In this document: piece after piece, positions 20,051 through 28,906 of the stretch
Layout: each line of letters opens with the position of its first letter
How positions within the stretch are numbered: the first letter of the stretch is position 1
DNA from: Vicinamibacterales bacterium
GTDB taxonomy: Bacteria > Acidobacteriota > Vicinamibacteria > Vicinamibacterales > UBA8438
Length of the DNA: 64,000 nt
Reading direction: 5' to 3'
NCBI GenBank assembly: GCA_937766455.1
Contig: CALLXD010000018.1
Coordinates: 1 to 64,000 of the forward strand
Program-made: the position numbers and the translations under genes
Notes under the pieces: model-generated
What the model was told of the DNA's origin: nothing
The model's input: the letters and a program-made list of their open reading frames with translations, nothing else
The model's database searches: none

Positions 20051-21400
20051 ATGGACACCCAAGAGAGTGAGTCGGCCCCGTCTGCGGACTGGCCGTTGCG
20101 CCTGGCGCTAGGCGGCGGTGCCGGTCTGTTGGGTCTTGCGGCACTGTGGTGGCAGGAGGCGCTCGATCCGCGAGCCCGCGCGCTGGCCGGGGTCGTGGCG
20201 TTTCTCGCCGTTGCCGGTGCCTGCTCGGCTCGCATCCGCGCCGTCAACCTGCGCCTCGTCGTGAGTGGGTTGGCTCTACAGGTCGGGCTCGCCGTCCTGA
20301 TTCTAAAAGTTGAAATTGGCGGGGTTCGACCGGGCTACCAGTTCTTCGCCGCCGTGGCGTCAGCGGCGACGCACTTTCTCGAATTTACCAATACCGGCTC
20401 GCGGTTCGTCTTTGGCGTGCTGGCCGACCCCCAGCAGATGGGGGAGCAGTTTCCGAACGGCATGGTCCTGGCGTTCGCCTCGCTCCCGATCCTGATCTTC
20501 ATGTCGTCGGTCTTCACGGTGCTCTATCACCTTGGGGTGCTGCAGGTGGTGGTCCGGGTGATGGCCCGCATCATGGCGCGTGTGATGGGGACGAGCGGTG
20601 CGGAGAGCCTGTCGGCGGCGGCCAATGTGTTCCTGGGGGTGACAGAGGCGCCCATTGTCATTCGGCCCTACATTGCCGGAATGACCCAGTCAGAGCTGTT
20701 GGCCCTGATGACCGGAGGACTGGCCACCATTGCGGGCACGGTGATGGCCATCTACATCAGCCTCGGGGCCGACCCGGTGGGTGTGCTCGCGACGAGCGTC
20801 ATGGCGGCGCCGTGCGGTCTGTATCTTTCGAAGATCCTGCTGCCAGAGACCGAGACGCCAGCGACCGTGGGCGATGTGCAGATCGTGGTCGAACGTGAAC
20901 ATGTCAACGTGATCGATGCGCTCGCCTCGGGCGCCTCGGACGGGACGCGGCTCGCCATCAATGTCGCCGCGATGTTGATCGCGTTCCTGGCCTTCATCGC
21001 GATGATCGACTTCGGCCTGGGGCAGCTCAGCGAAAATCTCAGCCTGGCCGCGATTTTCGGATGGCTCTTCGCTCCGGTGGCGGCCTTGCTTGGCGTGGCG
21101 TCGAGCGACGTGCCGGCGGTTGCGGACCTGCTGGGCACGAAGCTGGCAACCAACGAGTTTGTGGCGTTCATCAAATTGAACGACACCTATCTCGGAGCGG
21201 TGAGCGAACACACGCGCATGGTCGCGACGTTCGCGCTCACCGGTTTCGCGAATTTTGGCTCCGTCGGTATTCTGCTGGGTGGTATCGGCGCATTGGCTCC
21301 TACGCGTCGAGCGGATCTAGCGCGGCTTGGCCCCACCGCTCTGCTCGGCGGGTTTCTGGCGACGCTGATCAACGCGGCCCTGGCGTCGATGCTGCTGTAA
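20051..21400 (+). CDS. Concentrative nucleoside transporter (NupC/CNT family)
   Basis: A 449-residue inner-membrane Na+- or H+-coupled nucleoside importer. About ten membrane segments are visible. CNT signatures are present: GSRFVFGVLADP, PILIFMSSVFTVLYHLGVLQ, SAAANVFLGVTEAPIVIRPY, MTGGLATIAGTVMAIYI, KLATNEFVAFIKLN and FALTGFANFGSVGILLGGIG. These include the nucleoside-contacting Glu-Ala-Pro and Asn-Glu-Phe stretches. The gene is intact and is transcribed in the same direction as mtnA, 155 bases away. Confidence 0.9.
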   Translation: MDTQESESAPSADWPLRLALGGGAGLLGLAALWWQEALDPRARALAGVVAFLAVAGACSARIRAVNLRLVVSGLALQVGLAVLILKVEIGGVRPGYQFFAAVASAATHFLEFTNTGSRFVFGVLADPQQMGEQFPNGMVLAFASLPILIFMSSVFTVLYHLGVLQVVVRVMARIMARVMGTSGAESLSAAANVFLGVTEAPIVIRPYIAGMTQSELLALMTGGLATIAGTVMAIYISLGADPVGVLATSVMAAPCGLYLSKILLPETETPATVGDVQIVVEREHVNVIDALASGASDGTRLAINVAAMLIAFLAFIAMIDFGLGQLSENLSLAAIFGWLFAPVAALLGVASSDVPAVADLLGTKLATNEFVAFIKLNDTYLGAVSEHTRMVATFALTGFANFGSVGILLGGIGALAPTRRADLARLGPTALLGGFLATLINAALASMLL

Positions 21401-21555
21401 GCGGGCCGTCGCGCCAGCAGGGGGCAACCGCCCGCGAACCTCGGGGACGCTGCGGGGCACCGGTCCCGGTCAGTCGCCCGGACGCAAGGCGCCGTCAGGT
21501 ACGGCGCCTGGTGACATTCGCTATCATTGACCGCTGCGGAGGGACCAGCCGAGAC
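21401..21555 (+). promoter_or_regulatory. Structured GC-rich leader before mtnA
   Basis: The 155 bases between the transporter stop and mtnA hold a perfect hairpin, GGCGCCGT (21488-21495) with ACGGCGCC (21501-21508) around CAGGT. Further GC-rich complementary stretches lie upstream. A methionine-salvage gene follows, so a SAM-responsive leader would be reasonable, but I could not match a known SAM or SAH riboswitch core. It could also simply be the terminator of the transporter gene. Confidence 0.35.
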
Positions 21556-22603
21556 ATGCTACCGACAATTGACTGGGAAGACGGCGACGTTGTGATGATC
21601 GACCAGCGGAAGCTGCCGGGCCGCGAGGTCTACGTACGGTGTCGCACGGCGAAAGAGGTCGCCAAGGCGATTCGAACCATGGTGATCCGTGGCGCGCCTG
21701 CCATTGGGGTGGCAGCGGCCATGGGCGTCGCGCTTGCCGTGCGGCGGAGCACCGCAACCGGCACGACGCAGCTGGCGACTGAATTTTATCGGGCGTGCGA
21801 TCTGCTGGCCGCGACCCGGCCGACTGCGGTGAACTTGTTCTGGGCGATCGAGCGGATGAAGCGCGTGTTCGCCACGGCGATGCGAGCCGGACAGTCGACC
21901 GACGAGCTGAAAGCTACCGTGGACGCCGAGTCGGCCCGCGTGCACGACGAAGACGTCGCCAACTGTCGAGCCCTGGGCAAGCACGGCGCCGAGGTCGTGC
22001 CGGCGGATGCGCGGGTGCTGACGCATTGCAATGCTGGAGCGCTGGCGACGGGCGGCTACGGCACCGCGCTCGGCGTGATTCGGGGGGCAGTCGAGGCGGG
22101 GAAAACGGGTGACCGTGTTTGCGGACGAGACGCGCCCGTTCCTGCAGGGGGCCCGGTTGACGGCCTGGGAACTTGTCCGGGACGGCATCGAGACAACGGT
22201 CATCACTGATGGGATGTCGGGATCGTTGATGCGCGCCGGACGCGTGGATCTGGTTGTGGTGGGAGCCGACCGGATTGCGGCGAATGGGGACGTCGCCAAC
22301 AAGATCGGGACCTACACGGTGGCGGTGCTCGCGCGGGCGCACGGCGTGCCATTTTATGTGGCGGCGCCCGTGTCGACGATTGATCTCTCGACGCCAGACG
22401 GGGAGGGGATCCCCATCGAGGAGCGTGACGCGAAGGAGCTGACGCACATGGGCTCGACCCAGCTTGCGCCGGAAGGTGCGAAGGTGTGGAACCCGGCGTT
22501 CGACGTGACACCGGCAGCGTATGTGGCAGGCATCATTACGGAACACGGTATTTGTCGTCCGCCGTTCGACAAGAGTCTGCGTGAGGCCTGCGATGCCGCC
22601 TGA
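21556..22603 (+). CDS. mtnA: S-methyl-5-thioribose-1-phosphate isomerase (one frameshift)
   Basis: A methionine-salvage enzyme converting methylthioribose-1-phosphate to methylthioribulose-1-phosphate. It has the eIF2B-like fold: [17 protein letters not shown] near the N-terminus, the catalytic Cys in [19 protein letters not shown], and the catalytic Asp in [19 protein letters not shown]. The AAAA run at 22102-22105 has one base too many. Removing it joins EAGK to [17 protein letters not shown], giving about 348 residues. ATG 21556 fits the family start ([10 protein letters not shown]). tsaD follows 12 bases after the stop. Confidence 0.9.
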
Positions 22604-22615
22604 CGGGCGGATGCG

Positions 22616-23731
22616 ATGAACCAGACTACGCTGCTGGCCATTGAGACCTCCTGCGATGAGACCGCCGCGGCCGTCGCGGTCGACGGGGGGCAAGACCGGC
22701 CGGCGCCAGAAGTCCGGTCGAGCGTGGTTGCTTCCCAGGTCGAAATCCATCGCGAGTGGGGCGGCGTGGTGCCGGAACTGGCCTCACGCCAGCATTTGCG
22801 CGACTTGTGCGGGGTCGTTGAGCGGACGCTGAGTGACGCGCACGTCGGCTGGACCGATCTCGACGCGATCGCGGTGACGCAGGGCCCCGGTCTGGTCGGG
22901 TCGTTACTCGTGGGTGTGGCCTTTGCCAAGTCTCTGGCGCTCGCGCTGGAGCGTCCATTGGTAGCGGTCAATCATCTCGCGGGCCACATCGAGTCGCTCT
23001 TTCTCTGCCATCCTGACCTCGCCCTGCCCGCCGTCGTCCTCGTGGTTTCCGGCGGACACTCGAGCCTGTATCACTTGCCGGAGGCGGGCACCTATCGGCT
23101 GCTCGGACGTACGCGCGACGACGCCGCGGGAGAGGCGTTCGACAAGGTCGCGAAGCTGCTCGGGTTGTCCTACCCGGGGGGGCCGGTGATTGACCGGCTG
23201 GCCCGCGCTGGCGACGAGCGGTCCATTCGGTTCCCCGTGGCCCGGATGACTCACCCCGACCGGGCCCCCGGTGCGCCCACTGTGCAGCCTCCGGGGTTTC
23301 CGATGACGCCCGGGCGACTAGATTTCAGCTTCAGTGGCGTCAAGACGTCGGTCGCGCGGTATGTGCAGCGGCACACTGCGGAGCATGGTCGCGGCCTGAA
23401 CGAGCGTGAATTGGCCGACGTGTGCGCGAGTTTCCAGCGAGCCGTCGTGGACGCCCTGCTCGACGGCACGTTTGAGGCCGCGCGCCGGTTCGGGGCCCGC
23501 AGCGTGGGCATCGCGGGTGGCGTGTCGGCCAACAGCCGGTTGCGAGAGGTCGCGACCGCCGAGGGACACGAGCGGGGTGTACCGGTGCTGTTTCCGACCC
23601 TGCATCTCGCGACCGACAACGCCGCGATGATCGCCGCCGCCGGGTTGCGTCAGCTGCGCGCCGGTGCGACGGCCTCGCGGGAACTGAAGGCGTTGCCGAC
23701 GCTGCCGCTCGCCACCGGCGGCGCGTCGTGA
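22616..23731 (+). CDS. tsaD: tRNA N6-adenosine threonylcarbamoyltransferase TsaD
   Basis: A 371-residue ASKHA-fold enzyme that transfers threonylcarbamoyl to A37 of ANN-decoding tRNAs (t6A). LLAIETSCDETAAAV opens the ATP-binding fold. The metal-binding His pair is in VNHLAGHIESL (H120, H124). VLVVSGGHSSL, GEAFDKVAKLLGL, DFSFSGVKTSV and GGVSANSRLRE follow, with the last metal Asp in ATDNAAMIAAAG. The gene is intact and overlaps the nudix gene by four bases (GTGA). Confidence 0.95.
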   Translation: MNQTTLLAIETSCDETAAAVAVDGGQDRPAPEVRSSVVASQVEIHREWGGVVPELASRQHLRDLCGVVERTLSDAHVGWTDLDAIAVTQGPGLVGSLLVGVAFAKSLALALERPLVAVNHLAGHIESLFLCHPDLALPAVVLVVSGGHSSLYHLPEAGTYRLLGRTRDDAAGEAFDKVAKLLGLSYPGGPVIDRLARAGDERSIRFPVARMTHPDRAPGAPTVQPPGFPMTPGRLDFSFSGVKTSVARYVQRHTAEHGRGLNERELADVCASFQRAVVDALLDGTFEAARRFGARSVGIAGGVSANSRLREVATAEGHERGVPVLFPTLHLATDNAAMIAAAGLRQLRAGATASRELKALPTLPLATGGAS

Positions 23732-24153
23732 GTCGGGAGTATCCCGCCCGGCCGATCATCGGGGTCGGGGGCGTCGTGTTCATCGAGGGGCGCGTGGTCC
23801 TGGTCAAACGTCGGCATGAACCCCTACGTGGGCAGTGGAGCCTTCCAGGGGGGGCTGTTGACGTCGGCGAGACCCTGCCGGCGGCGGTGCGTCGCGAACT
23901 GCGAGAGGAGATCGGCATCGAGACGCAGGTCGGGCCGCTGATCGAGTTGTGCGAACACATCACTCGTGAGCCGGACGGCCGGGTGCGATACCACTTCGTC
24001 ATCGCTGACTACCTGTGTCAGGAGGTCGAGGGCCGTCTTCGTCCAGGATCAGACGCGACCGCGGTGGCGGTTGCCGACCCCGAGAATCTGGCGTCGTACG
24101 CCCTGACCGAGACGACGCTCGGGGTCATTCGGCGAGCTGTCTCGTTGCGTTGA
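23728..24153 (+). CDS. Nudix hydrolase
   Basis: A 141-residue protein with a complete Nudix box: GGAVDVGETLPAAVRRELRE continues into EIGI, matching Gx5Ex7REUxEExGU. It is preceded by VLVKRRHEPLRGQWSLPGG, typical of ADP-ribose pyrophosphatase-like members; the substrate is unknown. GTG 23728 overlaps the tsaD stop, so it is translationally coupled to tsaD and is probably part of the mtnA-tsaD operon. Confidence 0.88.
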   Translation: MSREYPARPIIGVGGVVFIEGRVVLVKRRHEPLRGQWSLPGGAVDVGETLPAAVRRELREEIGIETQVGPLIELCEHITREPDGRVRYHFVIADYLCQEVEGRLRPGSDATAVAVADPENLASYALTETTLGVIRRAVSLR

Positions 24154-24174
24154 CACGGTCGAAACCCGGGTGCT

Positions 24175-24214
24175 ACCGTCGCGTGTCTGCCACACGGCTC
24201 AACCGCGCGACGGT
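24175..24214. promoter_or_regulatory. Inverted repeat between nudix gene and symporter
   Basis: ACCGTCGCG (24175-24183) is the exact complement of CGCGACGGT (24206-24214) across 22 bases. It lies 22 bases after the nudix stop and 41 before the symporter start. It may end the mtnA-tsaD-nudix transcript or bind a regulator; there is no T-run. Confidence 0.4.
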
Positions 24215-24254
24215 CACGTGACTGCGCAATCCCGGCTACCTGAAGGTTCACCAC

Positions 24255-25556
24255 ATGCCCTGGCACCGACAGTCCCACTGGCGCATCCTCATCGCCCTCG
24301 TGCTGGGCCTCGTCTACGGTGTCATCGCCGCCTACGCGGGATGGGGCCGGTTTACGTCTGACTGGATTGCCCCCTTCGGGGCCATTTTCTTTCGGCTGCT
24401 GCTCCTGGTGGCGGTGCCGTTGGTGCTCGCCTCGCTCGTCACCGGGATCGCCTCGCTCTCCGACCTCAATAAGCTGTCCCGAATCGGTGGCCGGACGATC
24501 GCCATCTATCTGGCTACCACCCTCATCGCACTTGTGATCGGCCTCACGCTGGTCAACGTGATGCAGCCGGGTCGCATGGTGCCGGACAGCGTCCGAGTGA
24601 CGCTACAAGAGAGCTACCAGAGCGATGTGGCGACGCGGGAGGAGATGGCGGCGGCCGCGAGTGAGCGGGGTCCACTCCAGCCGTTGGTCGACATGGTGCC
24701 TGACAACATCGTTGGGGCCGCGTCCGACAATCGCCGCATGCTCAACATCGTGTTTGTGGCCATGCTCTTCGGTGTCGGGCTGATGCTGATTCCGTCCGAG
24801 CGGGCGGCGCCGCTTCTGGCGCTGTTCGAGAGTCTTGACGCCGTCATCATCAAGATCGTGGAACTGGTCATCATTTTTGCGCCGATCGGCGTGTTTGGAC
24901 TGATCGCCGATACGATCACGCGCGTGGCCGGCGACTCTCCGGCCGATGTGCCCCAGTTGCTGGGGGCGCTGGGGTTCTATTGCCTGGCGGTGCTACTTGG
25001 GCTCGCGATCCAGATGTTCGTCGTCTATCCCACGTTGTTGCGCCTATTCACGCCGATCACGTTACGGCAGTTTTTCCCCGGCGTGGTCCAAGCGCAGATG
25101 GTGGCCTTTTCGACCTCGTCGAGCGCGGCCACCTTGCCGGTGACCATGAAGACGGCCCAGAAGAATCTGGGCGTCTCCGAGGAAGTGGCCTCGTTCGTGC
25201 TCCCGCTGGGGGCGACGATCAACATGGACGGCACCGGGCTCTATCAGGCGGTCGCCGCGGTGTTTATCGCCCAGACGCTCGGTATCCCACTCGATCTGCC
25301 CGCTCAGCTCACCATCGTGTTCATGGCGCTGCTGGCCTCGATCGGGACCGCGGCCGTGCCCAGCGCGGGCGTTGTGATGCTGGTGGTCATCCTGGAAGCG
25401 ATCGGCGTGCCGGCGGCCGGCGTCGCGCTCATTCTCGGCGTGGACCGGATTCTCGACATGTCCCGCACCGCAGCCAACGTGACTGGAGATGTCACGGTGG
25501 CCACGATCATCGCCGCAAGCGAAGGGCAGCTCGCCACAGTCCGACCTGCCGTCTAG
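24255..25556 (+). CDS. Dicarboxylate/amino acid:cation symporter (DAACS)
   Basis: A 433-residue glutamate/C4-dicarboxylate transporter of the GltP/DctA/Glt-Ph fold with eight membrane helices and two re-entrant hairpins. The HP1 serine-rich tip reads FSTSSSAATLPVTM, TM7 has the Na+-site TINMDGTGLYQAV, HP2 is AAVPSAGVVMLV, and TM8 ends GVDRILDMSRTAANVTGD, with the substrate-contacting Asp and Asn. A basic residue for acidic amino-acid carboxyl binding in TM8 is not obvious, so the substrate is left open. The gene is intact. Confidence 0.9.
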   Translation: MPWHRQSHWRILIALVLGLVYGVIAAYAGWGRFTSDWIAPFGAIFFRLLLLVAVPLVLASLVTGIASLSDLNKLSRIGGRTIAIYLATTLIALVIGLTLVNVMQPGRMVPDSVRVTLQESYQSDVATREEMAAAASERGPLQPLVDMVPDNIVGAASDNRRMLNIVFVAMLFGVGLMLIPSERAAPLLALFESLDAVIIKIVELVIIFAPIGVFGLIADTITRVAGDSPADVPQLLGALGFYCLAVLLGLAIQMFVVYPTLLRLFTPITLRQFFPGVVQAQMVAFSTSSSAATLPVTMKTAQKNLGVSEEVASFVLPLGATINMDGTGLYQAVAAVFIAQTLGIPLDLPAQLTIVFMALLASIGTAAVPSAGVVMLVVILEAIGVPAAGVALILGVDRILDMSRTAANVTGDVTVATIIAASEGQLATVRPAV

Positions 25557-25589
25557 CGAGCCGCGCGGCGGAGCCTCGCATGAATTGAC

Positions 25590-26156
25590 ATGACAGAACG
25601 CGACCAGGCCTGGAGCCTCCTGACGGAATACACCAGCAACGACCGCCTGTTGAAGCATGGACTTGCGGTTGAAGCCTCGGTGCGCGGCTACGCGCGGCTA
25701 TTTGGTGAGGACGAAGAGGCCTGGGGCATCGTGGCGTTGCTGCACGATTTCGACTACGAGCGGTGGCCTGATCCCGAGAATCATCCGTATCGTGGCTGTG
25801 AGATCTTGCGTGCTGCGGGGTATCCCGAGTACGTGACGCGCGCGATTCTTTCCCACGCGGAGTACACCGGCGTGCCCCGTGAGACGCGGCTGGAGCACGC
25901 CCTCTTTGCGTGTGATGAGATGTCCGGGTTTGTCACCGCCGCCGCGCTGGTGCGCCCGTCCAAGAGCGTGCTTGACCTGGAGGCGAAGTCGGTCAAGAAG
26001 CGGATGAAGGACAAGGCCTTCGCGCGCGCCGTGCCGCGTGAGGACCTCCGACAGGGTGCCGACGAGGTGGGGCTGTCGCTCGACGAGCACATTGCCAACG
26101 TCATCACCTTCATGCGCGAGCGCGCCGACGAACTCGGGCTCCGCGGGACCCTGTAG
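25590..26156 (+). CDS. HD-domain (HDIG-like) phosphohydrolase
   Basis: A 188-residue single-domain HD protein. A His in SVRGYARLFGE-type helices precedes VALLHDFDYERWP with the HD dyad. ENHPYRGCEILRAAGYP and AILSHAEYTGVPRETRLEHAL follow, supplying the remaining His residues, and FACDEMSGFV supplies the final Asp. Such proteins hydrolyse phosphate esters or nucleotides; the substrate cannot be assigned. It lies just before the ABC operon, 42 bases away. Confidence 0.8.
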   Translation: MTERDQAWSLLTEYTSNDRLLKHGLAVEASVRGYARLFGEDEEAWGIVALLHDFDYERWPDPENHPYRGCEILRAAGYPEYVTRAILSHAEYTGVPRETRLEHALFACDEMSGFVTAAALVRPSKSVLDLEAKSVKKRMKDKAFARAVPREDLRQGADEVGLSLDEHIANVITFMRERADELGLRGTL

Positions 26157-26198
26157 CGCGTCGAACCTACACAGGCCCATGTCCGTATTGCTCCTACA

Positions 26199-27140
26199 GT
26201 GATGCCCACTTCCGGAACCGAGGACCGGTCGGTCGCCCGGCTCGACAACGTCTCCGTGCGATTCGGTGCCTACGACGCGCTCAAGGACGTGACCGCGAGT
26301 TTCTCGCCTGGTGCCGTGGGGTTGCTCGGACCGAACGGTGCCGGCAAGAGCACCCTGCTCAAGGCATTGCTCGGCTTCGTGACGCCAACCGCGGGGCGCA
26401 TGGACGTGCTCGGCATCGACGTCGCCAAGGACCCACAGCGGGTGCGCGCGCGGTTGGGGTACATGCCAGAGTCGGACGGCCACATTCCGGGCATGAACGC
26501 GGTCTCCTTCGTGGCCTACTGCGCGCAGCTGGCGGGTCTCCCGCGTAGCGACGCGATGCAGCGCGCTCACGAGGTGCTCTATTACGTGGGGCTCGGCGAG
26601 GCGCGCTATCGGAACACGGAAACCTACTCGGCCGGGATGAAGCAGCGGATCAAACTGGCTCAGGCACTGGTGCACGACCCGGACCTGCTGTTTCTCGATG
26701 AACCGACGAACGGCATGGATCCCAAGGGCCGCGACGAGATGTTGGAGTTGGTTGTCGATCTCGCCACCCGGAAGGGTGTGAACCTGATCTTGTCGTCCCA
26801 TCTGCTACCCGACGTCGAAGCGACGTGTGACCGCGTCGTGGTCATGTATGAAGGTGCCGTCGCCACCCAAGGGACCATCGCGGACCTGAAGCAGCGACGT
26901 CGGCAGGTCTTTGAAGTGCGTGTCAAGGGCGATGTCGACACGTTTGTCCGTGCCCTCGAGACAGCAGGTGCGGAGTGCCACGGGACGGGCGAGGACCTCT
27001 TGCGCGTGTTGGTGACACCAGACCAGGGGCCGCGTGATCTGTTCGCGTTGGCTGCGCGGCATCAGGTGCAGGTCAGGCACCTGCGACCCAGCGTGCCGAC
27101 CCTCGAAGACGTCTTCGCGGAGGCGATTGGAGAGGAATGA
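26199..27140 (+). CDS. ABC transporter ATP-binding protein (first pair)
   Basis: A 313-residue ATPase of a multidrug/export-type ABC system. Walker A is GPNGAGKST, the signature is YSAGMKQRIKLAQ, Walker B is LLFLDEPTNGMDP, and the H-loop is LSSHLLPD. An extra C-terminal domain of about 80 residues follows, as in CcmA/NatA-like ATPases. Start is GTG 26199 or ATG 26202. It overlaps the permease gene by four bases (ATGA), so the two are coupled. Confidence 0.9.
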   Translation: MMPTSGTEDRSVARLDNVSVRFGAYDALKDVTASFSPGAVGLLGPNGAGKSTLLKALLGFVTPTAGRMDVLGIDVAKDPQRVRARLGYMPESDGHIPGMNAVSFVAYCAQLAGLPRSDAMQRAHEVLYYVGLGEARYRNTETYSAGMKQRIKLAQALVHDPDLLFLDEPTNGMDPKGRDEMLELVVDLATRKGVNLILSSHLLPDVEATCDRVVVMYEGAVATQGTIADLKQRRRQVFEVRVKGDVDTFVRALETAGAECHGTGEDLLRVLVTPDQGPRDLFALAARHQVQVRHLRPSVPTLEDVFAEAIGEE

Positions 27141-27979
27141 CACCCATCCACGATCAAAGCTATCGACGCTATGCCGGCGTCCGCCAGGAGCCTGGCTCCG
27201 CGTGGCTGACGATCGCGACGACCGGCATTCGGACGATTCTCGGGAAGAAGCTGTTTCTGCTGGTCCTCCTGGCCGCGTGGGGGCAGTTCTTCGTGCGCGC
27301 GGTGACGTTCTACCTGTCCGCGAATTTTCCCAACCTCGAGATTCTCGCCCCGTCGGTCGAGACGTTTCGCCAGTTCTTCGAGATTCAGGAGATCTTTGTC
27401 CTGTTCGTGACCGTCTACGTCGGTTCCGGGCTGGTGGCCAACGATCGGCGGTCGAACGCGATCCAGATCTATCTGTCGAAGCCGTTGTCCCGGGTCGAGT
27501 ATGTCGTCGGCAAGCTCGGGACGCTTGTGTTCTTCCTGCTGCTCGTCACGCTGGCTCCAGCGCTGGCCCTGTTGTTCCTGGAGATCATGTTCTCCGCCAG
27601 CGTCGCGTTCGTCGGAGCGAATCTCTTTCTCATTCCGGCCATCACCCTCTACGCCCTGGTCGAGGTCCTGCTGTCGGCGTTCACGATGCTGGCGCTGTCG
27701 TCGCTCACCACCAGCGCGCGTTACACCGCGATGTTATATGCAGGTGTGGTCCTCTTCACGGCCGCGCTGTTCAGCATCCTGTTCGGCATTACCAACAGTT
27801 CGGCGCTCGCGTGGCTCTCGTTCCGAGCCAATCTTGATCAGATTGGAGATGTCATCTTCCGACTGCCACCGCGGTATGACTCTTCGTGGTTTCTGTCGGT
27901 GGTGGTGGTGGCGCTCCTGATCGGTCTGTCGGTGTTCGTGCTCGAGCGGCGCGTGCGAGGGGTGGAGGTGGTGACATGA
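27137..27979 (+). CDS. ABC transporter permease (first pair)
   Basis: A 280-residue ABC-2-type permease with about six membrane segments (LFLLVLLAAWGQFFVRAVTF, LFFLLLVTLAPALALLFLEI, LIPAITLYALVEVLLSAF, VVALLIGLSVFVLERRV). GSGLVANDRRSNAIQIYLSKPLSRVEYVVGK is typical of permeases in Gly-rich operons of the NosY/ABC-2 type. It overlaps both neighbours by four bases, so the complex is expected to assemble with one or both of the adjacent ATPases. Confidence 0.85.
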   Translation: MTPIHDQSYRRYAGVRQEPGSAWLTIATTGIRTILGKKLFLLVLLAAWGQFFVRAVTFYLSANFPNLEILAPSVETFRQFFEIQEIFVLFVTVYVGSGLVANDRRSNAIQIYLSKPLSRVEYVVGKLGTLVFFLLLVTLAPALALLFLEIMFSASVAFVGANLFLIPAITLYALVEVLLSAFTMLALSSLTTSARYTAMLYAGVVLFTAALFSILFGITNSSALAWLSFRANLDQIGDVIFRLPPRYDSSWFLSVVVVALLIGLSVFVLERRVRGVEVVT

Positions 27980-28899
27980 GCGAGTCGGTGGTGGCTGCCG
28001 ACCATGTCTCCAAGTGGTACGGGCAGGTCATCGGCCTCAATGACATCTCGGTCGAGGTGCGGCCTGGCGTGACCGGATTGTTGGGGCCCAACGGGGCTGG
28101 GAAATCGACGTTCCTGAAGTTGGTCACCGGACAGTTGAAGCCCAGCAAGGGCACGGTGCATGTGTTGGGGGAACCGATTTGGGGCAACCCGGGACTGTAT
28201 GCGCGCGTCGGATTCTGTCCCGAGCAGGATTCGTTCTACGAGCGGATGACCGGGCTGCAATGGGTCACGGCCCTGGTCCGTCTGAACGGTCTGTCCGTCA
28301 CCGCGGCCAGGGACGCCGCCCGTGAGGCGCTGGACACGGTCGACCTCCTGGACGCCGCGGACAAGAAAATCGGCGCGTATAGCAAGGGCATGCGGCAGCG
28401 GGTCAAGCTGGCCCAGGCGGTGGTGCACGACCCGGAGTTACTCGTGCTCGACGAGCCGCTGGCCGGGATGGATCCGATCGCGCGTCGTAAGGTGGTCCGA
28501 CTCATTCAGCGCTGGGGGCGCGAGGGGAAGAGCGTGCTGGTGTCGAGTCACATCCTGCACGAAATAGAGTCAATGACGTCCACCATTCTCTTGATGAACA
28601 ACGGCCGTATCCTGGCCGAAGGCAACATCCATCAGATTCGGGACCTTATCGACGAGCATCCGCATACGGTGAAGATCCGGGGCAGTGACCCGCGACGTCT
28701 CGCCCGCGCGTTCCTCGACCACGACGACCTGCGAAGCCTGAAGTTCGAGGACGGTGCGGTCATCGTCGAGACCGGGAAACCGGACGCCTTCTACGGGCGT
28801 TTGACAGCGGTCGCGGCGAGCGGCGAGCTCGGCGAGGTCTATGAGGTCAGCTCACCAGACGACAACCTGCAGGCGGTGTTCGAGTACCTGGTGAAGTAG
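27976..28899 (+). CDS. ABC transporter ATP-binding protein (second pair)
   Basis: A 307-residue ATPase with Walker A GPNGAGKST, signature YSKGMRQRVKLAQ, Walker B LLVLDEPLAGMDP and H-loop VSSHILHEI. A C-terminal extension (about residues 215-307) follows. The frame opens upstream, but ATG 27976 overlapping the permease stop (ATGA) is the natural start. The arrangement ATPase-permease-ATPase-permease suggests gene duplication, with a single heteromeric exporter or two related ones. Confidence 0.9.
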   Translation: MSESVVAADHVSKWYGQVIGLNDISVEVRPGVTGLLGPNGAGKSTFLKLVTGQLKPSKGTVHVLGEPIWGNPGLYARVGFCPEQDSFYERMTGLQWVTALVRLNGLSVTAARDAAREALDTVDLLDAADKKIGAYSKGMRQRVKLAQAVVHDPELLVLDEPLAGMDPIARRKVVRLIQRWGREGKSVLVSSHILHEIESMTSTILLMNNGRILAEGNIHQIRDLIDEHPHTVKIRGSDPRRLARAFLDHDDLRSLKFEDGAVIVETGKPDAFYGRLTAVAASGELGEVYEVSSPDDNLQAVFEYLVK

Positions 28900-28906
28900 G
28901 ACCAGC

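Noticed and set aside
21401-21555. GEMM-type c-di-GMP or SAM-IV riboswitch before mtnA
   Set aside because: GGACGCAAGGC and GGCAACC recall parts of these motifs, but the paired regions and order do not fit either consensus.
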